Assembly: GCA_965227535.1 (NCBI GenBank)
Contig: OZ245761.1
Location: forward strand, 1,488,001 to 1,552,000
Length of the DNA stretch: 64,000 nt
Source of the DNA: SZUA-430 sp965227535
GTDB taxonomy: Bacteria; Pseudomonadota; Alphaproteobacteria; Micropepsales; Micropepsaceae
Direction: 5' to 3'
Part shown: positions 17,315 to 28,366 of the stretch, piece after piece
How positions within the stretch are numbered: position 1 is the stretch's first letter
Layout of the letters: the number at the start of each line of letters is the position of its first letter
Translations under genes and position numbers: made by a program
The notes under the pieces: generated by a model
What the model was told of the DNA's origin: nothing
The model's database searches: none
The model's input: the letters and a program-made list of their open reading frames with translations, nothing else

Positions 17315-20300
17315 ATGCTTCGTGCCGAACACTCAAATGGCGCCGGCCCTGTGCGCTCGGAAGCTCGTCCCCCGGCGCCGGCAACGGCCGACTGGCGCGG
17401 CGACGAGCTGATCCGCGACGAGTTGCTCAGCCTGGAACTGCTTGAGCGCCGCGCCGTCGGTCTCGCCGCGTCTCACGTCATCTCGGATCGAAGGCACAGC
17501 GCCCGCCTATTGCACGCCAGGTTGCAGTCGAACGAGACGATCTTGCTCGACGGCTATCGGTCGATTGCGAAGGCGTTGTCCGACGGGCAACCGATCACCC
17601 CCGCGGCCGAGTGGCTCGTCGACAACTACCACTTGGTCGAAGACCAGATCCGCGAAATCCGCCTCGACCTCCCGCCCGGTTACTACCGCCAACTTCCCAA
17701 ACTGGCGGACGGCCCGCACAAAGACCTGCCGCGCGTCTTCGATCTTGCCTGGCACTTCGTTGCGCACACCGACAGCCGCTTCGACCCCGACCTCTTGTGC
17801 CGTTTCGTCAATGCCTACCAACACGCACAGCCACTGACGATCGGCGAACTTTGGGCGGTGCCGATCACGTTGCGGATAATGTTGGTTGAAAACCTTCGCC
17901 GCGCGACGCGTCGAATTTTAGCCGGCCGCCAACAGCGCGAATTGGCCGATGCTTTGGCCGATCGACTGCTCATAATCAAAAGGCCCCAAGCCTCCGCGCT
18001 GGAGGACCTCCTAAAGCCCTACGAGAATGTCGCGATCACGCCGACATTTGCCGCTCAACTAACGCAGCGGCTGCGCGATCACGATCCGGCCCTCACCCCC
18101 GCGATGCTCTGGCTCGAGACGAAACTCGGCAAACAGGCCACGTCGACCGACGTCGTAATCCAACACGAGCATATGCGCCAGGCGGCCATGACCGTGACGG
18201 TGCAGAACATCATCACCAGCATGCGGCGCGTATCCACCGTCGACTGGTCGCAACTGTTCGAGGCAATCAGTCCGATCGATGAACTGCTGAGAGGCGCCAG
18301 CGCCTTCTCGGAAATGGATTTCGCCACGCGAGACCAATATCGGCGCGCAATCGAACAGCTCTCGCGCGGCTCGAAGCTGACCGAGATGGAGGTCGCCAGA
18401 CGTGCTCTCGCCGCAACGACCGCCGCCACCCGGCGCGAGACATTCGCGACCGAAACCGAAAAGAAGAGAGCGAGCGACCCCGGCTACTACCTGATCTCGG
18501 GCGGACGGCCGGCGTTCGAACGATCGATCGGCTTTCGCCCACCGTTCAAATCGTGGCTTGGCCGCGCAACGGCGCGTGTCGGCTTCGTCGGCTATATCGC
18601 GAGCATCGGCGTGGTCACGGCGCTGCTGCTCGGCGTCGTCCTCTCGGTCATCGGCGCGCAGCTCATCGGTTGGTGGTGGCCCGCCCTGGTGGTGTTGGGC
18701 TTGTTTCCGGCGATGGACGCCGCGGTCGCCCTCGTCAATCGATTTGCGACGACGCGGTTCGCTGCAACCACGCTACCCGGACTTGAGCTGCGCGACGGCG
18801 TGCCCGGCGACCTTCGCACGCTGGTCGTGGTGCCCACGCTGTTGACGTCGCTTCGAACCGTGGCCGAGCAAGTTCAGAACTTGGAAGTCCATTACCTCGC
18901 GAGCCAAGACGGCGACCTTCATTTCGCCCTGCTGACGGACTGGATCGATGCGACGGCCGCGACAGCCACTGGTGACGACGAACTGCTCGACGCCGCCGTC
19001 AAGGGCATTGCCGCATTGAACCAGCGGTACGGCGACGCACAGAAAGGTGACCGCTTCTTCCTGCTGCATCGCAAGCGCGTTTGGAACGCAAGCCAAAAGC
19101 GTTGGATGGGATGGGAGCGCAAGCGCGGAAAACTTCACGAACTGAACAGGCTGCTGCGCGGCGCCACCGACACGACCTTCATTGACCATGGAGCGACGTC
19201 GGCGCGTGTGCCCGCCAACGTGCGCTACGTCATTACGCTGGACGCCGACACCAGATTGCCGCGCGACGCCGCGCGCAGGCTCGTCGGCAAGATCGCTCAT
19301 CCCCTGAACCGACCGCGATTCGATCCGCGTACCGGACGCGTCATGGAGGGCTATGCTGTCTTGCAGCCCCGCATTACAGCGACCCTGCCGACGGGCAAAG
19401 AGCAATCTCTCTTTCAGAAAATCTTCTCGTCGACGGGGGGCTTGGATCCTTACACCGCCGCGGTGTCGGACGTGTATCAAGACCTGTTCGGTGAGGGCTC
19501 GTACGCAGGCAAGGGTATCTACGACGTCGATCTCTTCGAAGCGGCCCTTGCCGATCGCGTGCCCGAGAACACGCTCCTCAGCCACGATCTCTTCGAGGGC
19601 ATCTTCGCCCGCGCGGGCTTGGTGTCGGACATCGAACTCTTTGAAGACTTTCCGACGCGCTACGACGTCGCCGCGTCGCGGCTTCATCGCTGGGCGCGGG
19701 GCGATTGGCAGCTCTTGCCTTGGATCTTCGGTCGCGGTGCGCCGGGCAGCGATCAGGACCAAGCCACGATCCCGCTCGGCGGCTTGTGGAAGATGGTGGA
19801 CAACCTCCGGCGCTCACTGTCGCCGCCGGCGAGCGTGCTGGCGCTGATCATCGGCTGGACCCTGCCGTTGCATCTGGCCGTGACGTGGACGGCTTTCATT
19901 CTGGCGACCATCGCGATCCCGCCGCTCCTGCCCGTCATGGCCGACGTAACCACGCCGCCGCGGCAAGGCATCTCTTGGCGGAGCCACTTTCAAGCTTTGG
20001 CGAAAGACGTCGTTCTCGCACTCTCGCAAATCGCTTTCTCGATCGTCTTCCTCGCCCACCAAGCTTGGCTAATGATCGATGCGATCGCACGCACGTTGTA
20101 CCGGCTGTTCTTGACACGCCGGCGCCTTCTCGAGTGGGTGACCGCCGCGCAAGCCACCTATCGCCCCCAACTCGACATTGCCAGCGCCTACAGCCAGATG
20201 GCCGGCGCGGTCGGCATCGCCGGCATCGCGCTGCTGGTTGCTGGAACGTTCGGTGGGATCGCTGCACTTGTGGCGATGCCGTTCGTCGCACTTTGGCTTC

Positions 20301-23300
20301 TGTCGCCACTCATCGCGCGCTGGACCAGCGCGCCGCCGGGCTCCGTCGACCGCGCCGCCGTATCGCAGCAAGACGGCGACGCGTTGAGACTCATAGCTCG
20401 CCGCACGTGGCGCTTCTTCGAAACATTCGTCACCGCGGCCGACAACATGCTGCCGCCGGACAACTTTCAGGAAGACCCAAATCCGGTCGTCGCCCACCGA
20501 ACCTCGCCGACGAATATCGGGCTCTACCTGCTTTCCGCCGTCGCAGCCCGCGACCACAAATGGATCGGCACGACCGAGCTTGTCGACCGGCTGGAAGCAA
20601 CATTCGCAACCATCGCGAAAATGGAGCTCTTCCGCGGCCATTTGTTCAATTGGTACGACACGCAAGACCTGCGGCCGCTGGAGCCCAAATACATCTCGTC
20701 GGTCGACAGCGGTAACCTGGCAGGCCACTTGATCGCCGTCGCCAACGCCTGCGCCGAATATGCCGCAAACACCGCCGTCGACCCGCTCTGGCGATCCGGC
20801 GTGCAGGACGCGCTCGCGCTCGCAAGAGAAGCCGTCGATCGCCGCGGGAAGACATCAAGCGCTCTCGCCGACGTCAGAGCGCAAATCGCTGAAATGATCG
20901 CACTTCTGACGAGCGATACCCCGCCAAGCATACACGTAGTCGCAACGCACGCCGCGCGCCTAGTCGAACTGACCAACGCGGTCGGCGCCGGCACGGATGA
21001 CGGGGCTTCGGACGACCTTCAGACATGGTGCGCAGCGGCGCAGCGCGCCGTGGAAAGTCACGCCAAGGATGTGGCGGGCAAGAACGATCTGGCATCCCGT
21101 CTCGCGCGCCTTGAACAAACGGCGCGCAGTATTTCCAACGCCATGGACTTCCGGTTCCTGATCAATCCGGAGCAGAAGCTTCTATCGATTGGATACCTGG
21201 TCAGCACGGAAACGTTGGATCCCAGCTGTTACGACCTGTTGGCGTCCGAGGCCCGCCTCGCGAGCTTCGTTGCGATTGCGAAAGGCGACGCGCCGACGCG
21301 ACACTGGTTCCGGTTGGGCCGCTTGGTGACGCCCATCGATAGGGGCGCGGCTTTGATTTCGTGGTCGGGATCGATGTTCGAATATCTGATGCCGTCCCTT
21401 GTGATGCGCGCGCCGGAGGGCAGTCTCCTCGCAAGCACCAACCGGCTCATCGTCAGCCGGCAGATCTCGTTCGCGCGCAAGCTCGGGCTCCCATGGGGCA
21501 TATCCGAGTCCGCGTACAACACACGCGACCTCGAATTCACATATCAGTACTCGAACTTCGGCGTGCCGGGCCTCGGCCTCAAGCGCGGCCTGTCCGAGAA
21601 CGCTGTCGTCGCGCCATATGCGACGGCGCTCGCGGCGATGGTAAACCCCGCCGCCGCCTGTAAGAATTTCACGAAGCTCAAAGATATCGGTGCGCGCGGC
21701 GTGTATGGGTACTACGAAGCCGTCGACTTTACCCCCGCCCGCATTCCGGACGGTCAACGCCGAGCCGTAGTGCGCGCCTACATGGCGCATCACCAAGGCA
21801 TGACGATCGTCGCGATAGCCAACGTCTTGGGCGACGGGCGAATGCGAGCGCGCTTCCACGCAGAGCCGCGCATCCAAGCCACCGAACTCTTGCTCCAAGA
21901 ACGCATCCCGCGCGAAGTCGCACTGGCGCATCCACGCGCAGAGGAAGTGCATGCAGCGCCCAAGCTGATCGATGAAGGAGCTACCCGTCCGCGTCTCACC
22001 ACGACCCCGCACGCAATACCGCCGCAAACGCAGCTTCTCTCGAACGGACGCTACTCCGTGATGTTGACCGCAGGCGGCGGCGGTTACAGCCGCTGGAACA
22101 ACATCGCCATCACGCGGTGGCGCGAGGACGCGACGTGCGACGAACTCGGCGCGCACATCTATCTGCGCGACGTGCGCACAAGTGCCGTGTGGTCGGCGGC
22201 GTATCAGCCCACGGGCGCCGAACCGGACGAATACAAAGTCGCCTTCACCGACGACCGCGCTGAATTTGAGCGTCGCGACGGATCGCTGACGACGTTGCTC
22301 GACGTTCTGGTTTCACCCGAAAGCGACGGCGAAGTCCGGCGCGTCACCATCTCCAATCACGGGGCGCGCGTCCGCGAGATCGAAGTGACGCATTATGCGG
22401 AACTGGTGCTGGCGCCAGCCAACGCCGAATGGGCGCACCCGGCGTTCTCTAAGCTCTTCGTCGAAACGGAATTTCTGGCGGCGAAGGGACTGTTGCTTGC
22501 GACGCGCCGCCGGCGTTCCGCGCACGAAGCCGAAGTTTGGGTGGCTGCGCACTCCGTGGTCGAAGGCGACAGCTTGGGCGCACTGCAGGTCGAGACGGAT
22601 CGCGCCCGCTTCATCGGTCGAGGCCGCACCTTGCGCGATCCGCTCGCGATATCGGATCAACGGCCGCTCTCGAATACGACCGGAACGGTGCTTGACCCGG
22701 CCTTCGCATCGCGCCGTCGCGTTCGGATCAGGCCGGGCGGCTCCGTCCGCATCTCATTCTGGATATTCGCCGCCCACACGCGCGACGCCGCCATCGCACT
22801 CGCCGACAAGCATCGCGAGCCGAACGCGTTCGATCGCGTGACGACGCTGGCGTGGTCGCAAGGCCAGATCGAGCGCTATCACATAGGCATCACCCCGGAC
22901 CAGGCGAATAATTATCAGCGCCTGTCGAGCCATTTGCTCTTCGCGAATCCGACACTCCGCGCCTCGTCGTCGACGATCGAGAGCGGCGCCAGGCCGCCGA
23001 ACGCATTGTGGGCCAACGGCATATCCGGCGACCTTCCCATCGTCGTCGTGCGGTTGGATGAGGAAGCCGAACTGCCGTTCGTGCGCGACCTCCTGCGGGC
23101 CCACGAATATTGGCAGCGCCGCCAATTCGATGCCGATCTCGTCATCTTGAACGAGAAGACGACATCTTACGTTCAAGATGTCCAAGACGCGTTGGAGTCG
23201 CTGGTTCGCATCGGACATGCGCGCAGGCGCCTCAGCGGGCCGTCGCTGAAGGGCAACGTGTTCATCCTTCGCCGCGACCTCATCTCGCCGGAGAGCCGCG

Positions 23301-25867
23301 GCGCGCTCTTGGCGGCGGGACGCGTCGATCTTGTAGCCCGGCGTGGGACGCTCGGCGAACAGCTCGACCGCCTCGCCGTCGCCGGCGCACAACAGGTAAG
23401 GCAAAAGCGCAACGCGCCGGCGGCGCCGGCTCGGGAACACGCGCCCGCGAAGTTGGATCTCGAATACGCCAATGGCATCGGCGGCTTCAGCGCGAGCGGA
23501 CGCGAGTATGTCGTTTCGCTGGCTGAAGGCCTAAACACGCCGGCGCCATGGCTAAACGTCATTTCCAATCCACATTTCGGTTTTCAGGTCTCCGCGGACG
23601 GCGGCGGCTACACCTGGAGCACGAGCAGCCGCGAAAATCAGCTCACCGAATGGTCGAACGACCCGGTCTGCGATCGTACGCCGGAAGTCATTTACATCCG
23701 CGACGACGAGACGGGCGAAGTCTGGACTCCCACCCCCTCCCCCATCCGGCGAAGCGCGACGTCCTACCTGGTTCGTCACGGCCAGGGCTACACGCGCTTC
23801 GAACACACGGTCAACGGCCTTGCCTTCTACATGCTGCAGTATGTAGCGAAGGACGATCCGATAAAAATCTCGCGCTTGACCATCCGCAATACGTCGGGTC
23901 AGACGCGCCGTCTGACGCTGACCGGCTACATCGAGTGGCTAATGGGACCGCCGCGCGGGTTGACGACGCCGATCATCGCCACCAGTCGCGATGAGCATAC
24001 CGGCGCGATCTTCGCCCGCAATCCGTGGAACACCGCCTTTACGTCACAAGTCGCGTTCGCGGACCTCGCGGGCCAGCACACGTCCTGGACGGGCGATCGA
24101 ACGGAATTTCTCGGCCGCAACGGCTCGTTGGCGTCGCCCGCCGCACTGCAAACGAGGAAGCCTCTATCGGGTCACGTCGGTGCGGGTCTCGACGCCTGCG
24201 CCGCCCTGCAACGGTCGATGGAGCTGAAGCCCGGCGAGGTGGCCGAGGTCACGCTGTTCCTCGGCGCGGCGTCCAGCGCCGAGCAGGCGCAATCCCTGGT
24301 CCGCAAATACCGGGCATCGGATCTGAACAACGTCTTGGACGACGTCACCGAATTCTGGGACGGCATCCTCAACAAGGTGCAGGTGAAGACGCCGGACCGC
24401 AGCATGGACATCATGCTCAATCGCTGGCTGCTCTATCAAACGTTGGTCTGCCGCTTGTGGGCGCGCTCGGCGTTCTATCAGTCTGGCGGCGCCTTTGGCT
24501 TCCGCGACCAACTGCAGGACGCGATGGCCATGGCGCTTACGATGCCGGACCTGACGCGCGCGCATCTCTTGCGCGCCGCAAGCAGGCAGTTCGTCGAAGG
24601 CGACGTTCAGCATTGGTGGCTGGCGCACTCGGGCCAAGGCGTGCGCACGGGTTTCTCCGACGACCGGGTGTGGCTGTGCTACGCGACCGCGCACTATCTC
24701 ACGACGACAAAGGACGCATCCGTACTCGATGAGGCAGTGCCCTTCATTCAGGGCCCAAAGCTTGCCCCCGGCGAGGACGATGCATTCTTCGAACCGGCGA
24801 TCGCCGAAGAAACCGGATCGCTGTTCGAACATTGCGCGCGCGCTCTCGACCTCAGCCTCGGGGTCGGAAGCCACGGCCTGCCGCTGATGGGCAGCGGCGA
24901 TTGGAACGACGGGTTCAGCCGCGTCGGTGTGGGCGGCAAAGGCGAGAGCGTTTGGCTGGGCTGGTTTCTGTATTCGGCCATGACGTCGTTCATTCCCATC
25001 GCGCAACAGCGCGGCGAAGCGGCGCGCGCCGAACGCTGGTCGCTCCATCGCGATCTGTTGCAGGCCGCGCTAGAGCGCGAAGGATGGGACGGCGATTGGT
25101 ATCGCCGCGCGTACTTCGACGACGGCACGCCGCTGGGCTCGGGCATGAACGAACAATGCCGCATCGACTCGATCGCTCAGTCTTGGGCCGTCCTCTCCGG
25201 CGCCGCCGAACCCGACCGCGCACAGCGCGCGATGGCCGCGGTCGACACGTTGCTCATCGACCGGCAGAACGGGCTCGCGCCGCTGTTCAACCCGCCGTTC
25301 GACAAGACCAGCGTCGACCCCGGCTACGTCAAAGGTTATCCGCCCGGCATCCGCGAGAACGGCGGTCAATACACACACGCCGCGGTGTGGTCGGCGATGG
25401 CGTTCGCCGCGCTGGGTCAAGGCGACAAGGCCGCCGGGCTCTTCTGGCTGCTCAACCCGATCAACCGCGCGCGCACCTTCACGGACGCTCAGCGCTATCG
25501 CGTCGAACCATATGCCGTCGCCGCCGACGTCTACACCGTGCCGCCGCACGTCGGTCGCGGCGGCTGGACATGGTACACCGGCGCCGCCGGATGGCTCTAC
25601 CGAGCAGGGCTGGAATCGATCCTCGGTTTCAATATCGAAGGCGACACGCTGCGCATCGCGCCCTGCATCCCGCCGGAATGGCCACGCTACGAAATCCGCT
25701 TCAAGCACCGATCGGCGACATACGAAATCACCGTCGAGAACCCGCGGCGCGTAACCTCCGGCGTGGCCGAACTGAAAGTCGACGGCAAAACCATCGACAG
25801 CAAGCACCCGCGCGTCACGCTCGAAGACGACGCGGCAACGCACAAGATTTTGGTGGTCTTGGGCTAA
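17315..25867 (+). CDS. ndvB: Cyclic beta-1,2-glucan synthase (NdvB/Cgs, GT84 plus GH94)
   Basis: 2850 residues, the usual length for NdvB/Cgs. A GT84 core lies in the first third: YVITLDADTRLP (acidic pair Asp643/Asp645) and RWARGDWQ (residues 792-799), flanked by membrane helices around residues 425-485, 840-880 and 960-1000. It then has a glycoamylase-like region (FNWYDTQDLRPLEPKY; PWGISESAYN near 1394) and two carbohydrate-binding/GH94-type modules. The last contains GSGDWNDGFSRVG (residues 2526-2538, with the general-acid Asp region of GH94 phosphorylases), which sets ring size in characterised homologues. The enzyme initiates, elongates and cyclises periplasmic glucan from UDP-glucose, for osmoadaptation and host or surface interaction. 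All key motifs are intact. No NdvA exporter is seen in the window. Confidence 0.95.
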   Translation: MLRAEHSNGAGPVRSEARPPAPATADWRGDELIRDELLSLELLERRAVGLAASHVISDRRHSARLLHARLQSNETILLDGYRSIAKALSDGQPITPAAEWLVDNYHLVEDQIREIRLDLPPGYYRQLPKLADGPHKDLPRVFDLAWHFVAHTDSRFDPDLLCRFVNAYQHAQPLTIGELWAVPITLRIMLVENLRRATRRILAGRQQRELADALADRLLIIKRPQASALEDLLKPYENVAITPTFAAQLTQRLRDHDPALTPAMLWLETKLGKQATSTDVVIQHEHMRQAAMTVTVQNIITSMRRVSTVDWSQLFEAISPIDELLRGASAFSEMDFATRDQYRRAIEQLSRGSKLTEMEVARRALAATTAATRRETFATETEKKRASDPGYYLISGGRPAFERSIGFRPPFKSWLGRATARVGFVGYIASIGVVTALLLGVVLSVIGAQLIGWWWPALVVLGLFPAMDAAVALVNRFATTRFAATTLPGLELRDGVPGDLRTLVVVPTLLTSLRTVAEQVQNLEVHYLASQDGDLHFALLTDWIDATAATATGDDELLDAAVKGIAALNQRYGDAQKGDRFFLLHRKRVWNASQKRWMGWERKRGKLHELNRLLRGATDTTFIDHGATSARVPANVRYVITLDADTRLPRDAARRLVGKIAHPLNRPRFDPRTGRVMEGYAVLQPRITATLPTGKEQSLFQKIFSSTGGLDPYTAAVSDVYQDLFGEGSYAGKGIYDVDLFEAALADRVPENTLLSHDLFEGIFARAGLVSDIELFEDFPTRYDVAASRLHRWARGDWQLLPWIFGRGAPGSDQDQATIPLGGLWKMVDNLRRSLSPPASVLALIIGWTLPLHLAVTWTAFILATIAIPPLLPVMADVTTPPRQGISWRSHFQALAKDVVLALSQIAFSIVFLAHQAWLMIDAIARTLYRLFLTRRRLLEWVTAAQATYRPQLDIASAYSQMAGAVGIAGIALLVAGTFGGIAALVAMPFVALWLLSPLIARWTSAPPGSVDRAAVSQQDGDALRLIARRTWRFFETFVTAADNMLPPDNFQEDPNPVVAHRTSPTNIGLYLLSAVAARDHKWIGTTELVDRLEATFATIAKMELFRGHLFNWYDTQDLRPLEPKYISSVDSGNLAGHLIAVANACAEYAANTAVDPLWRSGVQDALALAREAVDRRGKTSSALADVRAQIAEMIALLTSDTPPSIHVVATHAARLVELTNAVGAGTDDGASDDLQTWCAAAQRAVESHAKDVAGKNDLASRLARLEQTARSISNAMDFRFLINPEQKLLSIGYLVSTETLDPSCYDLLASEARLASFVAIAKGDAPTRHWFRLGRLVTPIDRGAALISWSGSMFEYLMPSLVMRAPEGSLLASTNRLIVSRQISFARKLGLPWGISESAYNTRDLEFTYQYSNFGVPGLGLKRGLSENAVVAPYATALAAMVNPAAACKNFTKLKDIGARGVYGYYEAVDFTPARIPDGQRRAVVRAYMAHHQGMTIVAIANVLGDGRMRARFHAEPRIQATELLLQERIPREVALAHPRAEEVHAAPKLIDEGATRPRLTTTPHAIPPQTQLLSNGRYSVMLTAGGGGYSRWNNIAITRWREDATCDELGAHIYLRDVRTSAVWSAAYQPTGAEPDEYKVAFTDDRAEFERRDGSLTTLLDVLVSPESDGEVRRVTISNHGARVREIEVTHYAELVLAPANAEWAHPAFSKLFVETEFLAAKGLLLATRRRRSAHEAEVWVAAHSVVEGDSLGALQVETDRARFIGRGRTLRDPLAISDQRPLSNTTGTVLDPAFASRRRVRIRPGGSVRISFWIFAAHTRDAAIALADKHREPNAFDRVTTLAWSQGQIERYHIGITPDQANNYQRLSSHLLFANPTLRASSSTIESGARPPNALWANGISGDLPIVVVRLDEEAELPFVRDLLRAHEYWQRRQFDADLVILNEKTTSYVQDVQDALESLVRIGHARRRLSGPSLKGNVFILRRDLISPESRGALLAAGRVDLVARRGTLGEQLDRLAVAGAQQVRQKRNAPAAPAREHAPAKLDLEYANGIGGFSASGREYVVSLAEGLNTPAPWLNVISNPHFGFQVSADGGGYTWSTSSRENQLTEWSNDPVCDRTPEVIYIRDDETGEVWTPTPSPIRRSATSYLVRHGQGYTRFEHTVNGLAFYMLQYVAKDDPIKISRLTIRNTSGQTRRLTLTGYIEWLMGPPRGLTTPIIATSRDEHTGAIFARNPWNTAFTSQVAFADLAGQHTSWTGDRTEFLGRNGSLASPAALQTRKPLSGHVGAGLDACAALQRSMELKPGEVAEVTLFLGAASSAEQAQSLVRKYRASDLNNVLDDVTEFWDGILNKVQVKTPDRSMDIMLNRWLLYQTLVCRLWARSAFYQSGGAFGFRDQLQDAMAMALTMPDLTRAHLLRAASRQFVEGDVQHWWLAHSGQGVRTGFSDDRVWLCYATAHYLTTTKDASVLDEAVPFIQGPKLAPGEDDAFFEPAIAEETGSLFEHCARALDLSLGVGSHGLPLMGSGDWNDGFSRVGVGGKGESVWLGWFLYSAMTSFIPIAQQRGEAARAERWSLHRDLLQAALEREGWDGDWYRRAYFDDGTPLGSGMNEQCRIDSIAQSWAVLSGAAEPDRAQRAMAAVDTLLIDRQNGLAPLFNPPFDKTSVDPGYVKGYPPGIRENGGQYTHAAVWSAMAFAALGQGDKAAGLFWLLNPINRARTFTDAQRYRVEPYAVAADVYTVPPHVGRGGWTWYTGAAGWLYRAGLESILGFNIEGDTLRIAPCIPPEWPRYEIRFKHRSATYEITVENPRRVTSGVAELKVDGKTIDSKHPRVTLEDDAATHKILVVLG

Positions 25868-25950
25868 ACGCCGTCCGGGTCGTCGCCCGCTCGTTAAGAC
25901 TTTACTTGGTCCTTGCCGTTAAGATTCCCGACACATGGCAGGGGAAGTCT

Positions 25951-27447
25951 GTGACAAGGGCTACGCGAACATCTGACCGGGCGATCGCGGGCGAAACGTC
26001 GCGAACCCAAGCTGACTACGATCAGCTGCCCTACCCCTCTCTGCCGGTATCTTACGCGCAGCCCGCCCACCTTGGCGCGATGCTGCGCATGTTTGGGCTC
26101 GACGCACCCGACGTTGCCCGCGCCCGCGTGCTGGAACTTGGCTGCGCCTCGGGCGGCAACATCATTCCCTTGGCCGCGCGCTTCCCGCACGCATCGTTCG
26201 TCGGCATCGACCTGTCGCAGCGCCACGTCGATGACGCCAACGCGCGCATCGCGCAACTCGGCCTATCGAACATCGCGATCAAACGCGCGGACCTAACCGA
26301 AGCCAAATTCGAGCGCGGAACGTTCGACTTCATCATTTGCCACGGCGTCTACAGCTGGGTCCCAAAGCCCGCGCAAGACGCGATACTTCGCATTTGCGGC
26401 GAGAGCTTGAGCGAAAACGGTGTCGCGTCGATCAGCTACAACGTATTTCCAGGCTGGCACATGCGCCGCATCATTCGCGACATCTGCCTGTTCCACGCCG
26501 ACGCGAAGGAGACGCCCAGCCAACGCGTCGCAAAAGCGCGCAAGGCGTTAAACGAGATCGCCGCCACGCTGACCGGCGCCAGCCCCTACGCCACGTTGTT
26601 GCGCAACGAGGCGCACCGGTTGGCGCAGGCGCCAGCCGCTTATGTGATGGGCGAATTCCTGGCTGAGAGCAACACACCGTGCTACTTCGGCGACTTCGCC
26701 AAGCGCGTCAGCGCGGCGCAGCTTGCCTATGTTTGCGAAGGCGATCTTGCGGCGTCGTTACCGGAGTATTTTTTCCCCGCTGTCGCCAAGCAGATCCGCG
26801 CGACCGCAGGAGGCAATCCTATCGCTCTGCAGCAGTACGTGGATCTCTTCTCCGGCCGCCCGTTCCGCCGCTCGCTTCTCGTGCGCGCTAGCCGCACACA
26901 ACCGCAGGCGAAGATCGAGGCTCGGAACTTGCGCGACCTGCACTTCAACGCCGATGTGACCGTCACTGCAGCGAGCAACAGCGAACAGCCCAAGTTCAAG
27001 GATGCGAACGGACGCGCGATCACGCCCAACACCACCGACGCCGCGCAGATGCTGCGCAAGCTTGCGGCAGCATATCCCTCGACACTGTCGATTGACGACC
27101 TCGCCGCCCCGGAACAACTCGAACCCGCGCTGAAGGCGCTGCTCGCGATGCTGGGCCGCGGCCAGGCGAACGCGTTCACACATCCGCTAAAGGTCGCCGG
27201 CGCGAAGAGTCCTACGCCGCGCGCGTGGCCCCTGGCTCGCGCCGAAGCTGCGGCGAAGCAGCCGTGGGCGACGGGTCAGCATCATATGGCGGTGAGGATG
27301 CCGCCGGCGGTAGCGGCGCTTGTCGAGCTGATGGACGGCTCGCGCAACCACGCAGCGTTGCTTTCGGCGTTCGAACCTCAAAACGCACAGCAGCAACTTG
27401 CAACGGCGCTAGCCTACTGCGCGCGCAACGGATTGCTCGACGCCTGA
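25951..27447 (+). CDS. Class I SAM methyltransferase with methyltransferase regulatory domain
   Basis: 498 residues from GTG 25951, preceded by AGGGGAAG. The N-terminal part has VLELGCASGGNIIPLA (SAM motif I) and FVGIDLSQRHVDDA (motif II). The sequence FDFIICHGVYSWVP follows, then a segment containing SYNVFPGWHMRRIIRD. The second half (about 220-300) resembles the MethyTransf_Reg domain found in proteins with this architecture, followed by a C-terminal winged-helix-like region (MPPAVAALVELMDGSRNHAALL). It starts 83 bp after ndvB in the same direction and may share its transcript; CGTTAAGA occurs twice in that gap, at 25892 and 25917. The substrate is unknown. Its 3' end overlaps the convergent Sco-cytochrome gene by 34 bp. 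Confidence 0.8.
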   Translation: MTRATRTSDRAIAGETSRTQADYDQLPYPSLPVSYAQPAHLGAMLRMFGLDAPDVARARVLELGCASGGNIIPLAARFPHASFVGIDLSQRHVDDANARIAQLGLSNIAIKRADLTEAKFERGTFDFIICHGVYSWVPKPAQDAILRICGESLSENGVASISYNVFPGWHMRRIIRDICLFHADAKETPSQRVAKARKALNEIAATLTGASPYATLLRNEAHRLAQAPAAYVMGEFLAESNTPCYFGDFAKRVSAAQLAYVCEGDLAASLPEYFFPAVAKQIRATAGGNPIALQQYVDLFSGRPFRRSLLVRASRTQPQAKIEARNLRDLHFNADVTVTAASNSEQPKFKDANGRAITPNTTDAAQMLRKLAAAYPSTLSIDDLAAPEQLEPALKALLAMLGRGQANAFTHPLKVAGAKSPTPRAWPLARAEAAAKQPWATGQHHMAVRMPPAVAALVELMDGSRNHAALLSAFEPQNAQQQLATALAYCARNGLLDA

Positions 27448-28366
27448 CGTGACGTCTGCGCCGCGACGGTATCGGCGGTCGCGAGATACGTGATCAATGC
27501 TTCGGCGTCCACGTCGTTCAGGCCCAGGTTCGGCATCGGCAAGTTGCGATAGCGCGCCTTGAGCGCCACCGCGGTGGGATCCTTCTCCGCGATCATCTTG
27601 TCCGGCTCTTTCAGCCAGCGCGTCAACCACCCCCGCGACCGCGCCGCAACAACACCCTTGAGGTCGGGACCAAGCTTGTCGCCGCCGCCAACGGTGTGAC
27701 ACGCGGTACAGCGCGTTCGGAACAAATAATCGCCGCGCGTCTGGCCGGAGATCTGCTTGGCCGCCGCAAACGACTGCATCGCCGCCGCCCCGGCATCCGC
27801 ATAATTCCGCAGTCCATCGATGAGCAGGTTCGCCAACAGCTTCGGATGATCGTACGGCGAACGCTTGATCCACTGTGCCGTCGTTTCATTGCCGACGATC
27901 AAGCTCGTGTTGTGCTCCTTCAGCGACGGCACGCGCTCGCCGATAAGCCCAAGCTTGCGTTGGATGAGAACGATGTCGGACTTCTTGCCCGTTAGGAACA
28001 GCCACGTCGAATTGATCCCGAACATATGCCGGTAGCGTTTAAGCACCCGCGGCGTATCGTTCTCCGGATCGAGAGAGATGGAATAGAAATAAACGTCGCG
28101 GCCGACGCGTTCGCCAAGCAAATCCTGCACCTGCAGCATCTGCGCGGTGTCGGCGGGACAGACATCCTTGCACTTCGTGTAGATGAAGTTCAGCGCGACG
28201 ACCTTGCCCTTGATCAGATCGTCGTAGAACGCGTGCTTGCGCCCGTCTTGATCCGTCAGCACGACGTTCGGAAAGTATCCGTCATGCCAGGGCTGGCCCG
28301 CTTGTGCGCCGGGCGGCCATGCGGCCGCGCCGGCAAACAGAAGCAAAAGGGCTAGAGCGGCGCGGA

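Noticed and set aside
25892..25924. Possible CtrA half-sites in the repeated CGTTAAGA before the methyltransferase
   Set aside because: The spacing between the TTAA elements is 25 bp start to start, not the N7 spacing of a CtrA box.
24832..25950. Upstream extension of the methyltransferase frame into ndvB
   Set aside because: The extension is Arg-rich and overlaps the GH94 domain of the glucan synthase in another frame. A well-placed GTG with AGGGGAAG exists at 25951.
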